Below are positions 43,001-51,984 of a stretch of 64,000 nucleotides of DNA, piece after piece. A program made the position numbers and the translations under genes. The DNA is from JBKBIP01 sp046297495. Lineage in GTDB: Bacteria; Planctomycetota; Planctomycetia; Gemmatales; Gemmataceae. Positions within the stretch are counted from its first letter, which is position 1; the number at the start of each line of letters is the position of its first letter. Location of the stretch: the NCBI GenBank assembly GCA_046297495.1, contig JBKBIP010000010.1:62001-126000 (forward strand), in the 5' to 3' direction. The notes under the pieces were generated by a model. It saw nothing but the letters and a program-made list of their open reading frames with translations, made no database searches and was not told the DNA's origin.

Positions 43001-43249
43001 TTAGTTTTGTGTAATGGACGCATCGGGTGGCTCGATGGCTTCCACGAGAAGCAGGGATAATTCCTGTTCGCGTTCTTTTGCTTCTTTCCCGTTGGTGGTT
43101 GTCCATGAAAAAACGGTTAGCGTCGTGCGCCCCACTTGGATCATTTCAGGATGTCGAATCTCATAAGTCCTGCCGCTGGCCATGTGAATACGAAAGGGAC
43201 GAAATGGCTCCGCATTCACATAAGTTAACAGCCGGTGGTTGGTCATCAT
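43001..43249 (-). CDS. Small conserved protein of unknown function
   Basis: An 82-residue protein of a type I recognise from planctomycete genomes but with no named function. The diagnostic block is NAEPFRPFRIHMASGRTYEI followed by RHPEMIQVGRTTLTVF and a C-terminal LLLVEAIEP. It reads as a small beta-rich domain. GGAG lies about nine bases before ATG 43249. It ends 20 bp before rimO on the same strand. Confidence 0.65.
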   Translation of the reverse strand: MMTNHRLLTYVNAEPFRPFRIHMASGRTYEIRHPEMIQVGRTTLTVFSWTTTNGKEAKEREQELSLLLVEAIEPPDASITQN

Positions 43250-43573
43250 GATTCGGTTCTCCAGTAAGAGCATCCTGATGGGTTTTGTCTATTTTGTGAC
43301 ATGATATCAACAGTATTTAGTGTTATTGAACCATCGTTGGAAATTTCATCCAGGAACGGCCAAACCCCGGAAGAAATGTCTCAGAACGAAAACGAGGGGC
43401 ACATCTCCCCTCGCCAAACCATTCCCTCGTCGCATATCATCTTAATCTATCGAACCTGTCGCGGCGGCGTCAAGTTAGGAACGCTCCCCCTTGCCATTGA
43501 CAGGACGGGCACGCGGGCGGACAATTTTCATGCTCACCGAATCTCGCTGCACCATTTTTCAGGAGTCCATCTC
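43250..43573. other. Divergent intergenic region, AT-rich
   Basis: This 324-bp gap separates the small conserved protein and the asparaginase. It is more AT-rich than the surroundings, especially 43280-43345. The asparaginase frame is open back to 43301, but that part lacks family similarity. I see no gene and no clear promoter boxes. Confidence 0.45.
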
Positions 43574-44473
43574 ATGGCCGATTACGTCGTCATCGCCACG
43601 TGGCCGTTCGGCAAGATCGCCGTCGAGGCGGCGGCGCCGCTGTTGCGCGCGGGAAAGCCGGCTTTGGACGCGGCCATCGCCGGGGCGCAGGCGGTGGAGG
43701 ATGCGCCCGAAGTGAACTCCGTCGGCTTCGCCGGCATCGCCAACGCCATCGGCACGGTGCAGCTCGATGCCTGCGTCATGGAGGGCAAAACGCTGGGCTG
43801 CGGCGCGGTGGCGGCGCTGGAGAACATTCGCCATCCGGCGGCGCTGGCCCGTTTGGTCATGGAGAAAACGCCGCATGTGATGTTGGTGGGGGAGGGGGCG
43901 CGCTGGTTCGCGTTGCAGCAAGGGTTTCCGCTGCGAACCCTGCTGACCCCCGAAAGCGTGGCGGAGTGGGAGAAACGCCGGCAAAAGCGGGCCGCTCAAC
44001 CGCCAACGCCGCAGGAACCGCTCGATCACGACACGGTCACGGTATTGGCACTGGACCAAGGCGGTTCGCTGGGGGGTGTCTGCACCACGTCGGGGCTGTC
44101 GCACAAGCTGCCGGGGCGCGTCGGCGATTCGCCCATCATCGGCGCGGGGCTGTACGTTGATGACACGGCAGGAGCAGCGGGCGCCACCGGCGTCGGCGAG
44201 GAGATCATCCGCATCGGCGGCAGCTTGCAAATCGTCGAGGCGCTGCGAGCCGGCAAAAGCCCGCAAGAAGCCTGCACGCTGGCCGTGCGCCGCGTCAACG
44301 CGGCAGCCGTGCGCCGCGGCATGCATCCGGCGCGGGTGGCCTTCATCGCTCTCGATCCCAAGGGACGCACCGGCGCCGCCTGCACGGCGGGGACGAAGTT
44401 CCAGTATGCCCTCGCCCGTCCCGGCCAAGTCGAAGTGCTGTCCGCGGCGGAAATTGGCCCACAGGGGGAATGA
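43574..44473 (+). CDS. N-terminal-nucleophile (glycosyl)asparaginase / isoaspartyl peptidase
   Basis: A 299-residue proenzyme of the Ntn-hydrolase asparaginase family. It is expected to cut itself before Thr154 in LDHDTVTVLALD, making alpha and beta chains with Thr154 as nucleophile. Other family blocks are GDSPIIGAGLYVDDTAGAAG and ATGVGEEIIR. The layout and the N-terminal PLLRAGKPALDAAIAGAQAVE are closest to N4-(beta-N-acetylglucosaminyl)-L-asparaginases. There is no signal peptide from ATG 43574, so it acts in the cytoplasm. AGGAG about ten bases upstream fixes the start. Confidence 0.88.
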   Translation: MADYVVIATWPFGKIAVEAAAPLLRAGKPALDAAIAGAQAVEDAPEVNSVGFAGIANAIGTVQLDACVMEGKTLGCGAVAALENIRHPAALARLVMEKTPHVMLVGEGARWFALQQGFPLRTLLTPESVAEWEKRRQKRAAQPPTPQEPLDHDTVTVLALDQGGSLGGVCTTSGLSHKLPGRVGDSPIIGAGLYVDDTAGAAGATGVGEEIIRIGGSLQIVEALRAGKSPQEACTLAVRRVNAAAVRRGMHPARVAFIALDPKGRTGAACTAGTKFQYALARPGQVEVLSAAEIGPQGE

Positions 44474-44477
44474 AACA

Positions 44478-44519
44478 GCGACGGCGACCTGTGGCTGTCA
44501 GGCCACGGGCCGCCGTCGC
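44478..44519. terminator. Strong bidirectional terminator hairpin
   Basis: Arms of 18 bp (44478-44495 and 44502-44519) pair except for one A-C mismatch and one G-U, around a 6-nt loop. It starts five bases after the asparaginase stop and sits in the gap to the convergent GspK-like gene. A short ATTACTTCTTT run follows on the plus strand. Confidence 0.7.
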
Positions 44520-44564
44520 CATTACTTCTTTGACATTTCCACGTCATCGAAAAACCTGGTTCGG

Positions 44565-47500
44565 TCACTCGATGATGCTGTAGTAGGGCACGATGCCAGG
44601 ACCGTAAAACAATCCTTGCACGCTGATATCGAAGCGTTGATTGAATTTCAGCTGTGGTCCGGGATTGTTGGGAGCGTTGTTGCGCGACCTAGTCCAGCCT
44701 CCCGATAACTTGAAGCCCACGTCATGTCCTCTCGTGAAGCGTGCGGTAAACCTGTTGCCGTTGATGGCGACAATGCGAACGGTCTCTTGATTCTGGCGTT
44801 CGGTGCGCGTGCCGGTCTGAATGCCCGTGACGGGGTCAATCACCGGGACTTGCACTTCGTCCCAGACGTTCAAGTCCATACCCACTTCGGCATCCGCCAT
44901 CGTGTTCGGTTCAATCTCGAACTCAATGGAGGTTTGCGGCGGTTCTGGGGCAGGCACGGCCGTGCGCGAGGTGTAAGTTCGGCTTTGACTGAACGTGCCG
45001 CTCCCCTTGCGGTGGAAGCTGCGGTCGATGATGGCGAACATGCGGTGGCGGACGTGGCGGTTTTCAGCGCGGCCGATTTCCCGGCCAATCGAGCCATCGG
45101 GACCAACTTCAAAGAAGCCGACCGTGACCCAAACCGCGAACACGTTGCTGCGTGTGGTAATGTTGTTGTGAATCTTGGTCAACAACTCATAACGATGATA
45201 TTCGTGACCACCGGGGATCTCAAACACGCCGGGCCGCAAGATGGTGGACTCCACGCCATCCGGGGGGCCTAGCCCCTTGAACGGCCGGTCGCCTGCGAAG
45301 GGGTAGCCTTGCGGTGAGCGCGAGGTCAACATGCGCTGGAAGACTTGGCGGGCCGTATTGTCGTCGAAGCGGTTGGCGCCGGGGCGCGGATCACACAAGG
45401 CCAGGAAGATTTCCTCGTCCCAGATCGTGTTGATGTTAATTTTCCCGGGCACCAAGTCGTCGAACGATAACACGCGGATGCCGCCGCTCGGCTGCCGGTC
45501 CGCCTCCACCGTGAAAAAGTTGCGGTCGTTGGTGTCCATGACGCGCACGAAGGATTCTTCATCGGTCCCGACACCGACCAACAGGGGATCACCGGGACGA
45601 ATGCCCCAGAATGTTCCACTGTCGCCACTGCCATCCGTCCGTCCGTTGCCGCTGGGCACTATGCGGTAACGATTGTCGCCAATTCGCCGCGCGCCTTGAA
45701 CCCAAGAGTCCGTTTGCGGTTTGTTGTCCGTGAAGGTAAAACTGCGCTGGCCGTGTGCCATATCGCGGCACTGGAACAACTCCAAGACGCGGTAAATGCG
45801 GGCGCTGGAGTCGGTCCAGGGAGCTTGGTTGGGATTCCGGGCAGCTCCTTGGACGATTTGGTGCGTCAGCGTGGATGGTTTGTTGGTGGTGACGTGCAGG
45901 ATTTCCATGACACTGACCGGGGCGCGGTCAAGGTGGACGAACCAGCTGAACGCCTGGGCGGCATTGCTGTTCTGCGCCAAGAAGGTGTGCTGCACGCCGC
46001 TGGCGTTGCCCCCCTGTTGATGGTCCGCTCCATTGGCGCGGATCGGCTCTTCCCGGCCCCAAGAGGCCCGGCCCATGGCGTCGTTGCGATAGACAGGCAC
46101 GCGATCCATGTAATCCACGGTGACCCACGGATTGTCATTGGAATCATGAGCGCGGCCGGTATGGGCCAGCTTTTGCAGCAGGATGGTGAAGAAGGGGGGA
46201 ACCGGCTGGCCCGGCTCAATCCGGTATTCCATACGGGCACTGACAACCGTAGGGTTCACCATGGTGGTAGGGACCCGTTCGCTGCCGAGCAAGGCAAAAC
46301 TTTGTGGGGGAACGATATGGGTGCTGTTCAAGTCGTCCACAATGGCCTCGCGCAAACCGCCGTTGGGATCGCGCTGTTCATGGGCCATGCTTTGTCCCAT
46401 CGCATCTCGGAAGGTGCCGCGGGTGTTGCTACGTTTTTGTAAGTGTTGCACGACATCCTGCTTGCAAAGCACCAACCGATAGTTGTTCAGATTCTTCGGC
46501 GTGATATGCGGATTGTACAATTCCACCCAGACCTTGACAGTCCGGGGTTCCTTGGCGGGGTCGCTGGGGCGTTCATACTCGGCATAGGCTTCGTTCAGGA
46601 CGACTTGCGGGAACTCGGCGCCATAGACCGTGCCATGCCCCCAATGGAACACCGAGTTATGCCCATCGTTGTCGCAATAATCGACGATGTTGATGGCCAG
46701 TTGCGCCAACCAGCGCAAAGCGTCCAGTTGCGGATCGGGCGCTTCTGGATCGGTCGGGGGGGGAATCAGGGCAGGATTCTGAGCGCCGACCACCACGCGC
46801 AGACGGCGGAAAATCTCGGCGGCGATGGCACCTTGGCTGCTCAACCGGCCGGCGCGCGAGCCACCCAGACCACGCAGGTCGAGCCGGCCGCTTAGACAAA
46901 CATCGCGCAGCTCACTATTTGGGGCAAAGTCCAGTTGCTGCAACTGCTGCGGGCTGCTCGGTGGTAGCACGGGGCCACCTATCGGATAGGGGGCGTCGGG
47001 CAGCCACTGGTAGGGTGACGTCGTGTAATCATAGAACATAGGGGGAATGCCAGGGCCGCTACTATCCATGCTATACGTTGTCACCATGCGCCGCCGCCTG
47101 GCCGCGTCGGGGGAGCTGCTGTCGTCGAAGTTGTTCGGCATCAGGCGGAAGATTTCCGAAGTGAGAGCGGGGCTGCCCATGTCCTTATAGCGCAACAGCG
47201 CTTCCATGTTGGAAAACCGGTAACCGAAGCGACCGCTGCGATCATTGCCGCTCAGACGCAGAAAGAAATTAAAGAACAAGGCATGGTTCCCGTTCGTACC
47301 GCCCAGATTGTACAATTCTTCATCTCGGGCATTGTCGTAACCCGGCGGGTAGTTGGAAGTGTAGTAACGCTGGCCGGCCGGACCTTGCATGCCGGGAACG
47401 GAGGCGTTGCCGTCAAAATCGACGGGTGCGTAAGGGTGTGCCCGGCGCAGGCCGCCGGCCAATCGATCGAACTGGAAGTTAGCCGGCACGTCGGGACGAT

Positions 47501-48413
47501 TATCGCTGCCATACCGCCCCGTGATGCCGTTGTGGCCGACCAACAGATTGACCCATTCCAGCGTGCCTGGCAAACGGCCGCCGGGAGCATCCAAAACCCG
47601 GCCTGGATTGACTTCCCAACGTCCCCAACCTTGATTGGAAACGTGCTGGTTGCCGGGACCGTGGATATTGCCATGCACGGCCAAGTTGATGCGATTATCC
47701 AGATCGGTGATCAGCGGGGCAAACAGCGCCTTGTAGCGTGTGCCGTCGGGAGCGATCTTGATCGGGAAATTGAGATCCATCCAGATGCTGTCGTTGTTGA
47801 CGACCCGATTATTGATCAACGTGCCGGGGCTGTCCAGCAAGTTTTTGACATCCAGACCTGCTTCATCGGGCGGCTCGGCGGTGCGGGCGCGGAGCTGATT
47901 GCCTAACCAGGGGCGATAGAACGACGGGATGAGCACCATGCCATCGCGGGCGCGGACCGCGGCCAAGAACATGTTGTTCTCATCGGGATAGGTATAGGAG
48001 GGATTCCACGATTCGTTGCCGGTTTCGGGCGGTTGCGGCTGCCCCGTGAAGTTGATGGCGGTGGCGCCCAGCCCCAGCCGGCCCGTGCCGCAATAGGCCG
48101 GTAGATTCTGGCTGCTGAACATGTTGCGTAGCAAGCCATACCCCCGCATGGCTGAGTCCATGCCCCCGCCTTGCGTATCGTTACGACAATCGAATATCAA
48201 TTGATTGAGGAAATAGGACAACAACAGATCCGGGTCCACGTCGCCCCGATCCGGCGCTTCGCCGTCGCGGAAGATGCGGGACGCCGCCGCCTCGGATTCC
48301 GCGTAGTAGACGAACGTCAGGCCGATGATGGCGAACAGCGTCAGCATGGCCATGACCACGACGAGGATGACGCCTCGGCGTTGGGACTGTGCTCGGCTAT
48401 AAGTGCTACGCAT
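44565..48413 (-). CDS. Giant GspK/PilX-like minor pseudopilin
   Basis: A 1282-residue protein with a pilin-type N-terminus: basic residues, then RRGVILVVVMAMLTLFAIIG without Glu5, as in GspK. The rest is a very large soluble region, rich in Asn, Pro and Gly with aromatic blocks (SYTYPDENNMFLAAVRARDG, NFPIKIAPDGTRYKALFAPL, VWVELYNPHITPKNLNNYRL). GspK is normally about 320 residues, so this is four times the usual size. AGGAG lies about ten bases before ATG 48413. It is the last gene of the pseudopilin run. The tip or cargo role is inferred. Confidence 0.75.
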   Translation of the reverse strand: MRSTYSRAQSQRRGVILVVVMAMLTLFAIIGLTFVYYAESEAAASRIFRDGEAPDRGDVDPDLLLSYFLNQLIFDCRNDTQGGGMDSAMRGYGLLRNMFSSQNLPAYCGTGRLGLGATAINFTGQPQPPETGNESWNPSYTYPDENNMFLAAVRARDGMVLIPSFYRPWLGNQLRARTAEPPDEAGLDVKNLLDSPGTLINNRVVNNDSIWMDLNFPIKIAPDGTRYKALFAPLITDLDNRINLAVHGNIHGPGNQHVSNQGWGRWEVNPGRVLDAPGGRLPGTLEWVNLLVGHNGITGRYGSDNRPDVPANFQFDRLAGGLRRAHPYAPVDFDGNASVPGMQGPAGQRYYTSNYPPGYDNARDEELYNLGGTNGNHALFFNFFLRLSGNDRSGRFGYRFSNMEALLRYKDMGSPALTSEIFRLMPNNFDDSSSPDAARRRRMVTTYSMDSSGPGIPPMFYDYTTSPYQWLPDAPYPIGGPVLPPSSPQQLQQLDFAPNSELRDVCLSGRLDLRGLGGSRAGRLSSQGAIAAEIFRRLRVVVGAQNPALIPPPTDPEAPDPQLDALRWLAQLAINIVDYCDNDGHNSVFHWGHGTVYGAEFPQVVLNEAYAEYERPSDPAKEPRTVKVWVELYNPHITPKNLNNYRLVLCKQDVVQHLQKRSNTRGTFRDAMGQSMAHEQRDPNGGLREAIVDDLNSTHIVPPQSFALLGSERVPTTMVNPTVVSARMEYRIEPGQPVPPFFTILLQKLAHTGRAHDSNDNPWVTVDYMDRVPVYRNDAMGRASWGREEPIRANGADHQQGGNASGVQHTFLAQNSNAAQAFSWFVHLDRAPVSVMEILHVTTNKPSTLTHQIVQGAARNPNQAPWTDSSARIYRVLELFQCRDMAHGQRSFTFTDNKPQTDSWVQGARRIGDNRYRIVPSGNGRTDGSGDSGTFWGIRPGDPLLVGVGTDEESFVRVMDTNDRNFFTVEADRQPSGGIRVLSFDDLVPGKININTIWDEEIFLALCDPRPGANRFDDNTARQVFQRMLTSRSPQGYPFAGDRPFKGLGPPDGVESTILRPGVFEIPGGHEYHRYELLTKIHNNITTRSNVFAVWVTVGFFEVGPDGSIGREIGRAENRHVRHRMFAIIDRSFHRKGSGTFSQSRTYTSRTAVPAPEPPQTSIEFEIEPNTMADAEVGMDLNVWDEVQVPVIDPVTGIQTGTRTERQNQETVRIVAINGNRFTARFTRGHDVGFKLSGGWTRSRNNAPNNPGPQLKFNQRFDISVQGLFYGPGIVPYYSIIE

Positions 48414-48519
48414 GGTTCAATGCTCCTTTGCCCTTCCCCCTGGGTCCCGTCCGATTTTGATTTACCCTGAGTATCTTGAACGTGATGAATAAAAGTACAG
48501 TATCTGGCTTTCCGTTTGC

Positions 48520-48541
48520 TTCCAAGCTCCGTTACTTGGAA
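48520..48541 (-). terminator. Hairpin between GspJ-like and GspK-like genes
   Basis: TTCCAAG (48520-48526) pairs perfectly with CTTGGAA (48535-48541) around an 8-nt loop, 16 bp beyond the stop of the leftward GspJ-like gene. It has no T-run and may only moderate expression of the giant downstream gene. Confidence 0.4.
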
Positions 48542-48557
48542 CGCTCTTGTTCCCCAA

Positions 48558-49568
48558 TCAGAAATCCTCATAGATCGTAATCTGCCGCGTTGTTTCGGAA
48601 CGCACGTCCCAAACACGCAACGAGACACGCAAACCCCGGATGCGATTGGTATTGGTCCGGCTGTCGTAGTTAATATCGCCGAAATTGATGCCGTCGGTGG
48701 TGGCCTTCACATCGAAGGAGATGACATCCGGCATGACTAACGTGGCGGAGTGCGCTTCGGGATTATTCGGATTGAAGGTCCCGCGCACATTGCGGGCGTC
48801 GAAAGCCCGGCGGTTCACATTGGTGGCCATATCCGTGGGATTGTTAAAGGTCACGGTCCCACCTCCCTGGCAGCTGATGTGGCAATAGTTTTGCCAGCCG
48901 CCGCTGATGCCAGTGAGCGTGGTCGTGTCCGGGATGACCAGGTATTGACAGCGCCATAAGCCGTACAACGGCGTGTTGCCGCGAATGGTGCTTTGGCCAT
49001 TGGGATGCAGGAAATAAGCGATCTCCCCCCACTGACTGCGGAGCGTGCCGTCCCCCTCGACATAGAATGTATCAAACGGCTGATTGAAATAGGTGGTGCG
49101 CCGCCCCATCAACCCTGGGGCTCGAGCCGAGAAGAAGTCGTGCCGATTGTTGCCACGTAGCTTGACGCTAAAGTGCAATACATCCCCCGTGACACGGACG
49201 GACGCGATGCCGTCGCCGTCGCTGCCTTCATTCGTCAAGCCGCCATTGATGAGGCGAATAAAACCCTCGCGAGCCACCCCTTGCGACAAACCCAAACGGT
49301 CGATGGGCCGGGGGTGAGCACCGCTGTTGGCGGGCCAGTATTGGGAATCACCGATGCGGCGTTTGCCCTCCAAGTGATCAGCGGCGATGTCCCGGCGCAG
49401 TACCACAGTGGCCGAGCGCAGCCGTTCCTCCAGGTCGCCAATCGCCTTCATTTGCTGGAAGGTGTCCAAGGCGTTGGCGAACGCCCAAGACAAGATAGTC
49501 ATCATCATGACGATCAGGGCCATCGCCACGATCAATTCCACGAGAGTAAAGCCTTGTCGTCTGCGCAT
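48558..49568 (-). CDS. Prepilin-like protein, GspJ/PilW type
   Basis: A 336-residue pseudopilin. The leader MRRRQG precedes FTLVELIVAMALIVMMMTIL: Gly at -1, Phe at +1, Glu at +5, all canonical for the prepilin peptidase. The long C-terminal domain (NGGLTNEGSDGDGIASVRV, LRVSLRVWDVRSETTRQITI) suits a GspJ/PilW minor subunit. ATG 49568 has AAGGAG about eight bases upstream; an ATG 33 bases earlier is in frame but would lengthen the leader. It overlaps nothing and follows the next pilin by 29 bp. Confidence 0.85.
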   Translation of the reverse strand: MRRRQGFTLVELIVAMALIVMMMTILSWAFANALDTFQQMKAIGDLEERLRSATVVLRRDIAADHLEGKRRIGDSQYWPANSGAHPRPIDRLGLSQGVAREGFIRLINGGLTNEGSDGDGIASVRVTGDVLHFSVKLRGNNRHDFFSARAPGLMGRRTTYFNQPFDTFYVEGDGTLRSQWGEIAYFLHPNGQSTIRGNTPLYGLWRCQYLVIPDTTTLTGISGGWQNYCHISCQGGGTVTFNNPTDMATNVNRRAFDARNVRGTFNPNNPEAHSATLVMPDVISFDVKATTDGINFGDINYDSRTNTNRIRGLRVSLRVWDVRSETTRQITIYEDF

Positions 49569-49597
49569 GGCTGTCGCTCCTTGGAGCCAATATCTGG

Positions 49598-50431
49598 TCA
49601 CGGTTTCCAGTCGGGACCTTTCTCGAATACTTCCACCACCGTATCCATGACCAATATCTGGTTACATGGCGCCCGCAAAGGTGTTTGGAGGTCGAGGACG
49701 GCGCCATTGGCGGATTGGCCGACGACGCGATAGAAAAAGGCGTGAACGGGTCCGTATTGAAGACCACCATCCCGAGTTACGTCCAGGATCCAAGTTCCGC
49801 GGGGAATCTGTCGGCCGCTTAAGCCCGGCACGTTGAGGGAGCGCGGACCGCCGGGGGTGGCCGAGTAAGAAGTTTCGTCGCTAGGGGTCAGGCCGCCGCG
49901 CAAGACGAGCGACCGGCCGCTGTACACCACCACGGTAATATCCACGACTTGCTGATCGTGGAAACGTGGCCGGCGCAGCATATAGGCCCAGGAAAAACTG
50001 CCGGTTCGATGCACCGGCGAGCGCGGCACGCCATTGGGACCGAAATTGAGATCGTCTTGCAGGGCGAACAATTCGAGAATTTGCCGCTGATTGGTGAAAC
50101 CGGCGTTGACGCGTGGGATCACGCCGCCCAACGGCTGGCCGCTGTAGATGATGCTGCCGATGGGATCGACATACACCGGACAGCTCGGCCCGTTGGGTTG
50201 AGCGCCCAAAGCACCGAACTGAGCCGCGATCCCCGTGCGGTTGGGCAGGTCGCACATCGAGGCGATGGCGAAGGCATTGCCGCCGATGTGCCCGGCTCGG
50301 TCATCCTTGATCGCCTGGGCCATGCTCAGTGCTCCCATGGGAAACAGCGTCAAGATAGCGACCATGCCCAACGCCATCACGAACAGGGCCACCAACACTT
50401 CTGTCAAGGTCACGGCAGAGCGACGTTTCAT
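49598..50431 (-). CDS. Prepilin-like protein, GspI/PilV type, with Ala at -1
   Basis: A 277-residue pseudopilin. The N-terminus is MKRRSA then VTLTEVLVALFVMALGMVAI. Glu5 and the hydrophobic helix are present, but the residue before the cleavage site is Ala, not Gly, and +1 is Val. Processing by the prepilin peptidase may be slow or different. The C-terminal domain is beta-rich (DITVVVYSGRSLVLRGGL). GGAG lies about ten bases before ATG 50431. The position in the cluster and the LFPMGALSMAQAI region fit a GspI/PilV minor subunit. Confidence 0.8.
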   Translation of the reverse strand: MKRRSAVTLTEVLVALFVMALGMVAILTLFPMGALSMAQAIKDDRAGHIGGNAFAIASMCDLPNRTGIAAQFGALGAQPNGPSCPVYVDPIGSIIYSGQPLGGVIPRVNAGFTNQRQILELFALQDDLNFGPNGVPRSPVHRTGSFSWAYMLRRPRFHDQQVVDITVVVYSGRSLVLRGGLTPSDETSYSATPGGPRSLNVPGLSGRQIPRGTWILDVTRDGGLQYGPVHAFFYRVVGQSANGAVLDLQTPLRAPCNQILVMDTVVEVFEKGPDWKP

Positions 50432-50449
50432 GGCGGTGTCTCCGATCGA

Positions 50450-51238
50450 TTAGAGGCCCGACGACCGAGCGTCCTTGGTGAAAGCGTATTTGTCCCCACC
50501 AGGAGCGGGCGGATGGGCGGCGATAGTCCCCGTGCCGACCTCGATGGCGAGCAAGGTGGGCTGACTGGTGCCGGACATATCCATCACCCACAGCACGATG
50601 CGTTGCTCATTGCCGGCATTGAGCACCTCGCCGGTGGGAGCGAACAGAATTTGCCGGGGGACCGGATTAGGCAAGCATTCCTCCGTGTCCACGGCGACCA
50701 TATCCGGCAACTCCCGCAACGCTTCGCCGGTTTCCGGCCGCGCTTGGCGATGGATGCGGAAGAAGGCCCGACTCCGAACGGGGTGGGGCAACGGCGATGC
50801 CAGCGACACGCTATTGCCCCCCACGCCGACAATGCGGCGCGGCACGCCGTAATCAATGTCGATGTAATCCCCTTGCTGTGCGTGATCACTGACATTGACG
50901 CTCAACTGGACAGAATTACCTTGGGCGCTCGTCACCCAGCCATTGCGTCCACCAGAGTACGTATCGGGTTGCTGGATAAAGCGGAAGCGCGTCAGGTAGC
51001 GAGAATCATCCGGCGATTCAAGTAGTTGCAAACCGGTGGCCAACCGGCTTTGCACGGCTTTATTGCGGGCCAACAACAGCCAACCTTGCAAGTTGCTGGC
51101 GCCATTGGCGGCGCGGCGTTCATCCTGCAAATTCGGGAAGAAAGCAATCACGATGCCAGCCAAGATCATGATGATGGCCATGACCACGAAGAGTTCGATC
51201 AGCGTGAAGGCTCGCCGCTCGCATGTTGGGGTACGCAT
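50450..51238 (-). CDS. Prepilin-like protein, GspH/FimT type, with Ala at -1
   Basis: A 262-residue pseudopilin. MRTPTCERRA precedes FTLIELFVVMAIIMILAGIV, so Ala rather than Gly is at -1, while Phe+1 and Glu+5 are normal. The C-terminal region (NLQGWLLLARNKAVQSRLAT) follows the GspH/FimT pattern. ATG 51238 is fixed by GGAGGAG about eight bases upstream; the frame is open 39 codons further but without pilin features. It is preceded by another pilin gene after 55 bp. Confidence 0.82.
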   Translation of the reverse strand: MRTPTCERRAFTLIELFVVMAIIMILAGIVIAFFPNLQDERRAANGASNLQGWLLLARNKAVQSRLATGLQLLESPDDSRYLTRFRFIQQPDTYSGGRNGWVTSAQGNSVQLSVNVSDHAQQGDYIDIDYGVPRRIVGVGGNSVSLASPLPHPVRSRAFFRIHRQARPETGEALRELPDMVAVDTEECLPNPVPRQILFAPTGEVLNAGNEQRIVLWVMDMSGTSQPTLLAIEVGTGTIAAHPPAPGGDKYAFTKDARSSGL

Positions 51239-51293
51239 CAATCGTCTCCTCCGGCGCCATAATCCAGGTGCTTGCTTGCCAATGCCGACACAG

Positions 51294-51968
51294 TTATCTG
51301 AAATCGCGGCTGTCGATGTTGTCGTAAGTATCCTCTTCCCGGAGCACGCGGCCATCGACGCGGCTCAGGCCCAGCCTACCGTCAGGGCCGGGCGACACGA
51401 TCACCGGCTGCATTCCATAGGGGCTGCTGGGATCGACGGCGCGCACCAGGGACACGGGATTGCCCCAGCCGTCGATGACCATGCGGACCATACGCGCGCC
51501 ATCGAGGTCCTTTAAAGCCGCCGCCCCCAGGGCGATGTCGGCGTTGAATTCCTGGCCGTCACGGGCGCGCCCCAGAATCAAATAAAGGCAGATCGCGGAA
51601 TCGGCCCCATCGACGGGGGGCGGCTGCACGCCCGCCACATGAGGGCCATAACGTGCTTGCGCCTCGCTGAGGGAGATCGGAAACTCCTCCCGCAGCGCGG
51701 TCCGCACGTATTGATCGCGACTGATGTTGCCGGACAAGCGATCGCGTTTGGCTTGGTCGATGGCGGCTGTCCATTGACGATCAACGGCCTGTTGTAGCTT
51801 GCGGACCAGCAGCTCGGTGTTGCGACGCGGCTGTTCGGACAGCACGCGCAACGAGGCCGCCGCCGTCAGCGCCATTAGTATGGCAATAATGGCGATGACG
51901 ATGAGCAATTCCAAGAGGGTAAAGCCTGACCGTCCTCGGACCGTCCCGCGCGGGCTGTGGCTTATCAT
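51294..51968 (-). CDS. Prepilin-like protein, GspG-type N-terminus
   Basis: A 224-residue pseudopilin with leader MISHSPRGTVRGRSG and mature start FTLLELLIVIAIIAILMALT (Gly-1, Glu+5). The C-terminal domain ends in a pattern typical of planctomycete GspG-like proteins (MVRMVIDGWGNPVSLVRAVD and VSPGPDGRLGLSRVDG). AGGAGG overlaps the first in-frame ATG (51977) and lies nine bases before ATG 51968, so 51968 is the better start. It is 16 bp downstream of the next pilin gene. Confidence 0.83.
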   Translation of the reverse strand: MISHSPRGTVRGRSGFTLLELLIVIAIIAILMALTAAASLRVLSEQPRRNTELLVRKLQQAVDRQWTAAIDQAKRDRLSGNISRDQYVRTALREEFPISLSEAQARYGPHVAGVQPPPVDGADSAICLYLILGRARDGQEFNADIALGAAALKDLDGARMVRMVIDGWGNPVSLVRAVDPSSPYGMQPVIVSPGPDGRLGLSRVDGRVLREEDTYDNIDSRDFR

Positions 51969-51984
51969 AGTCATCATCCTCCTG

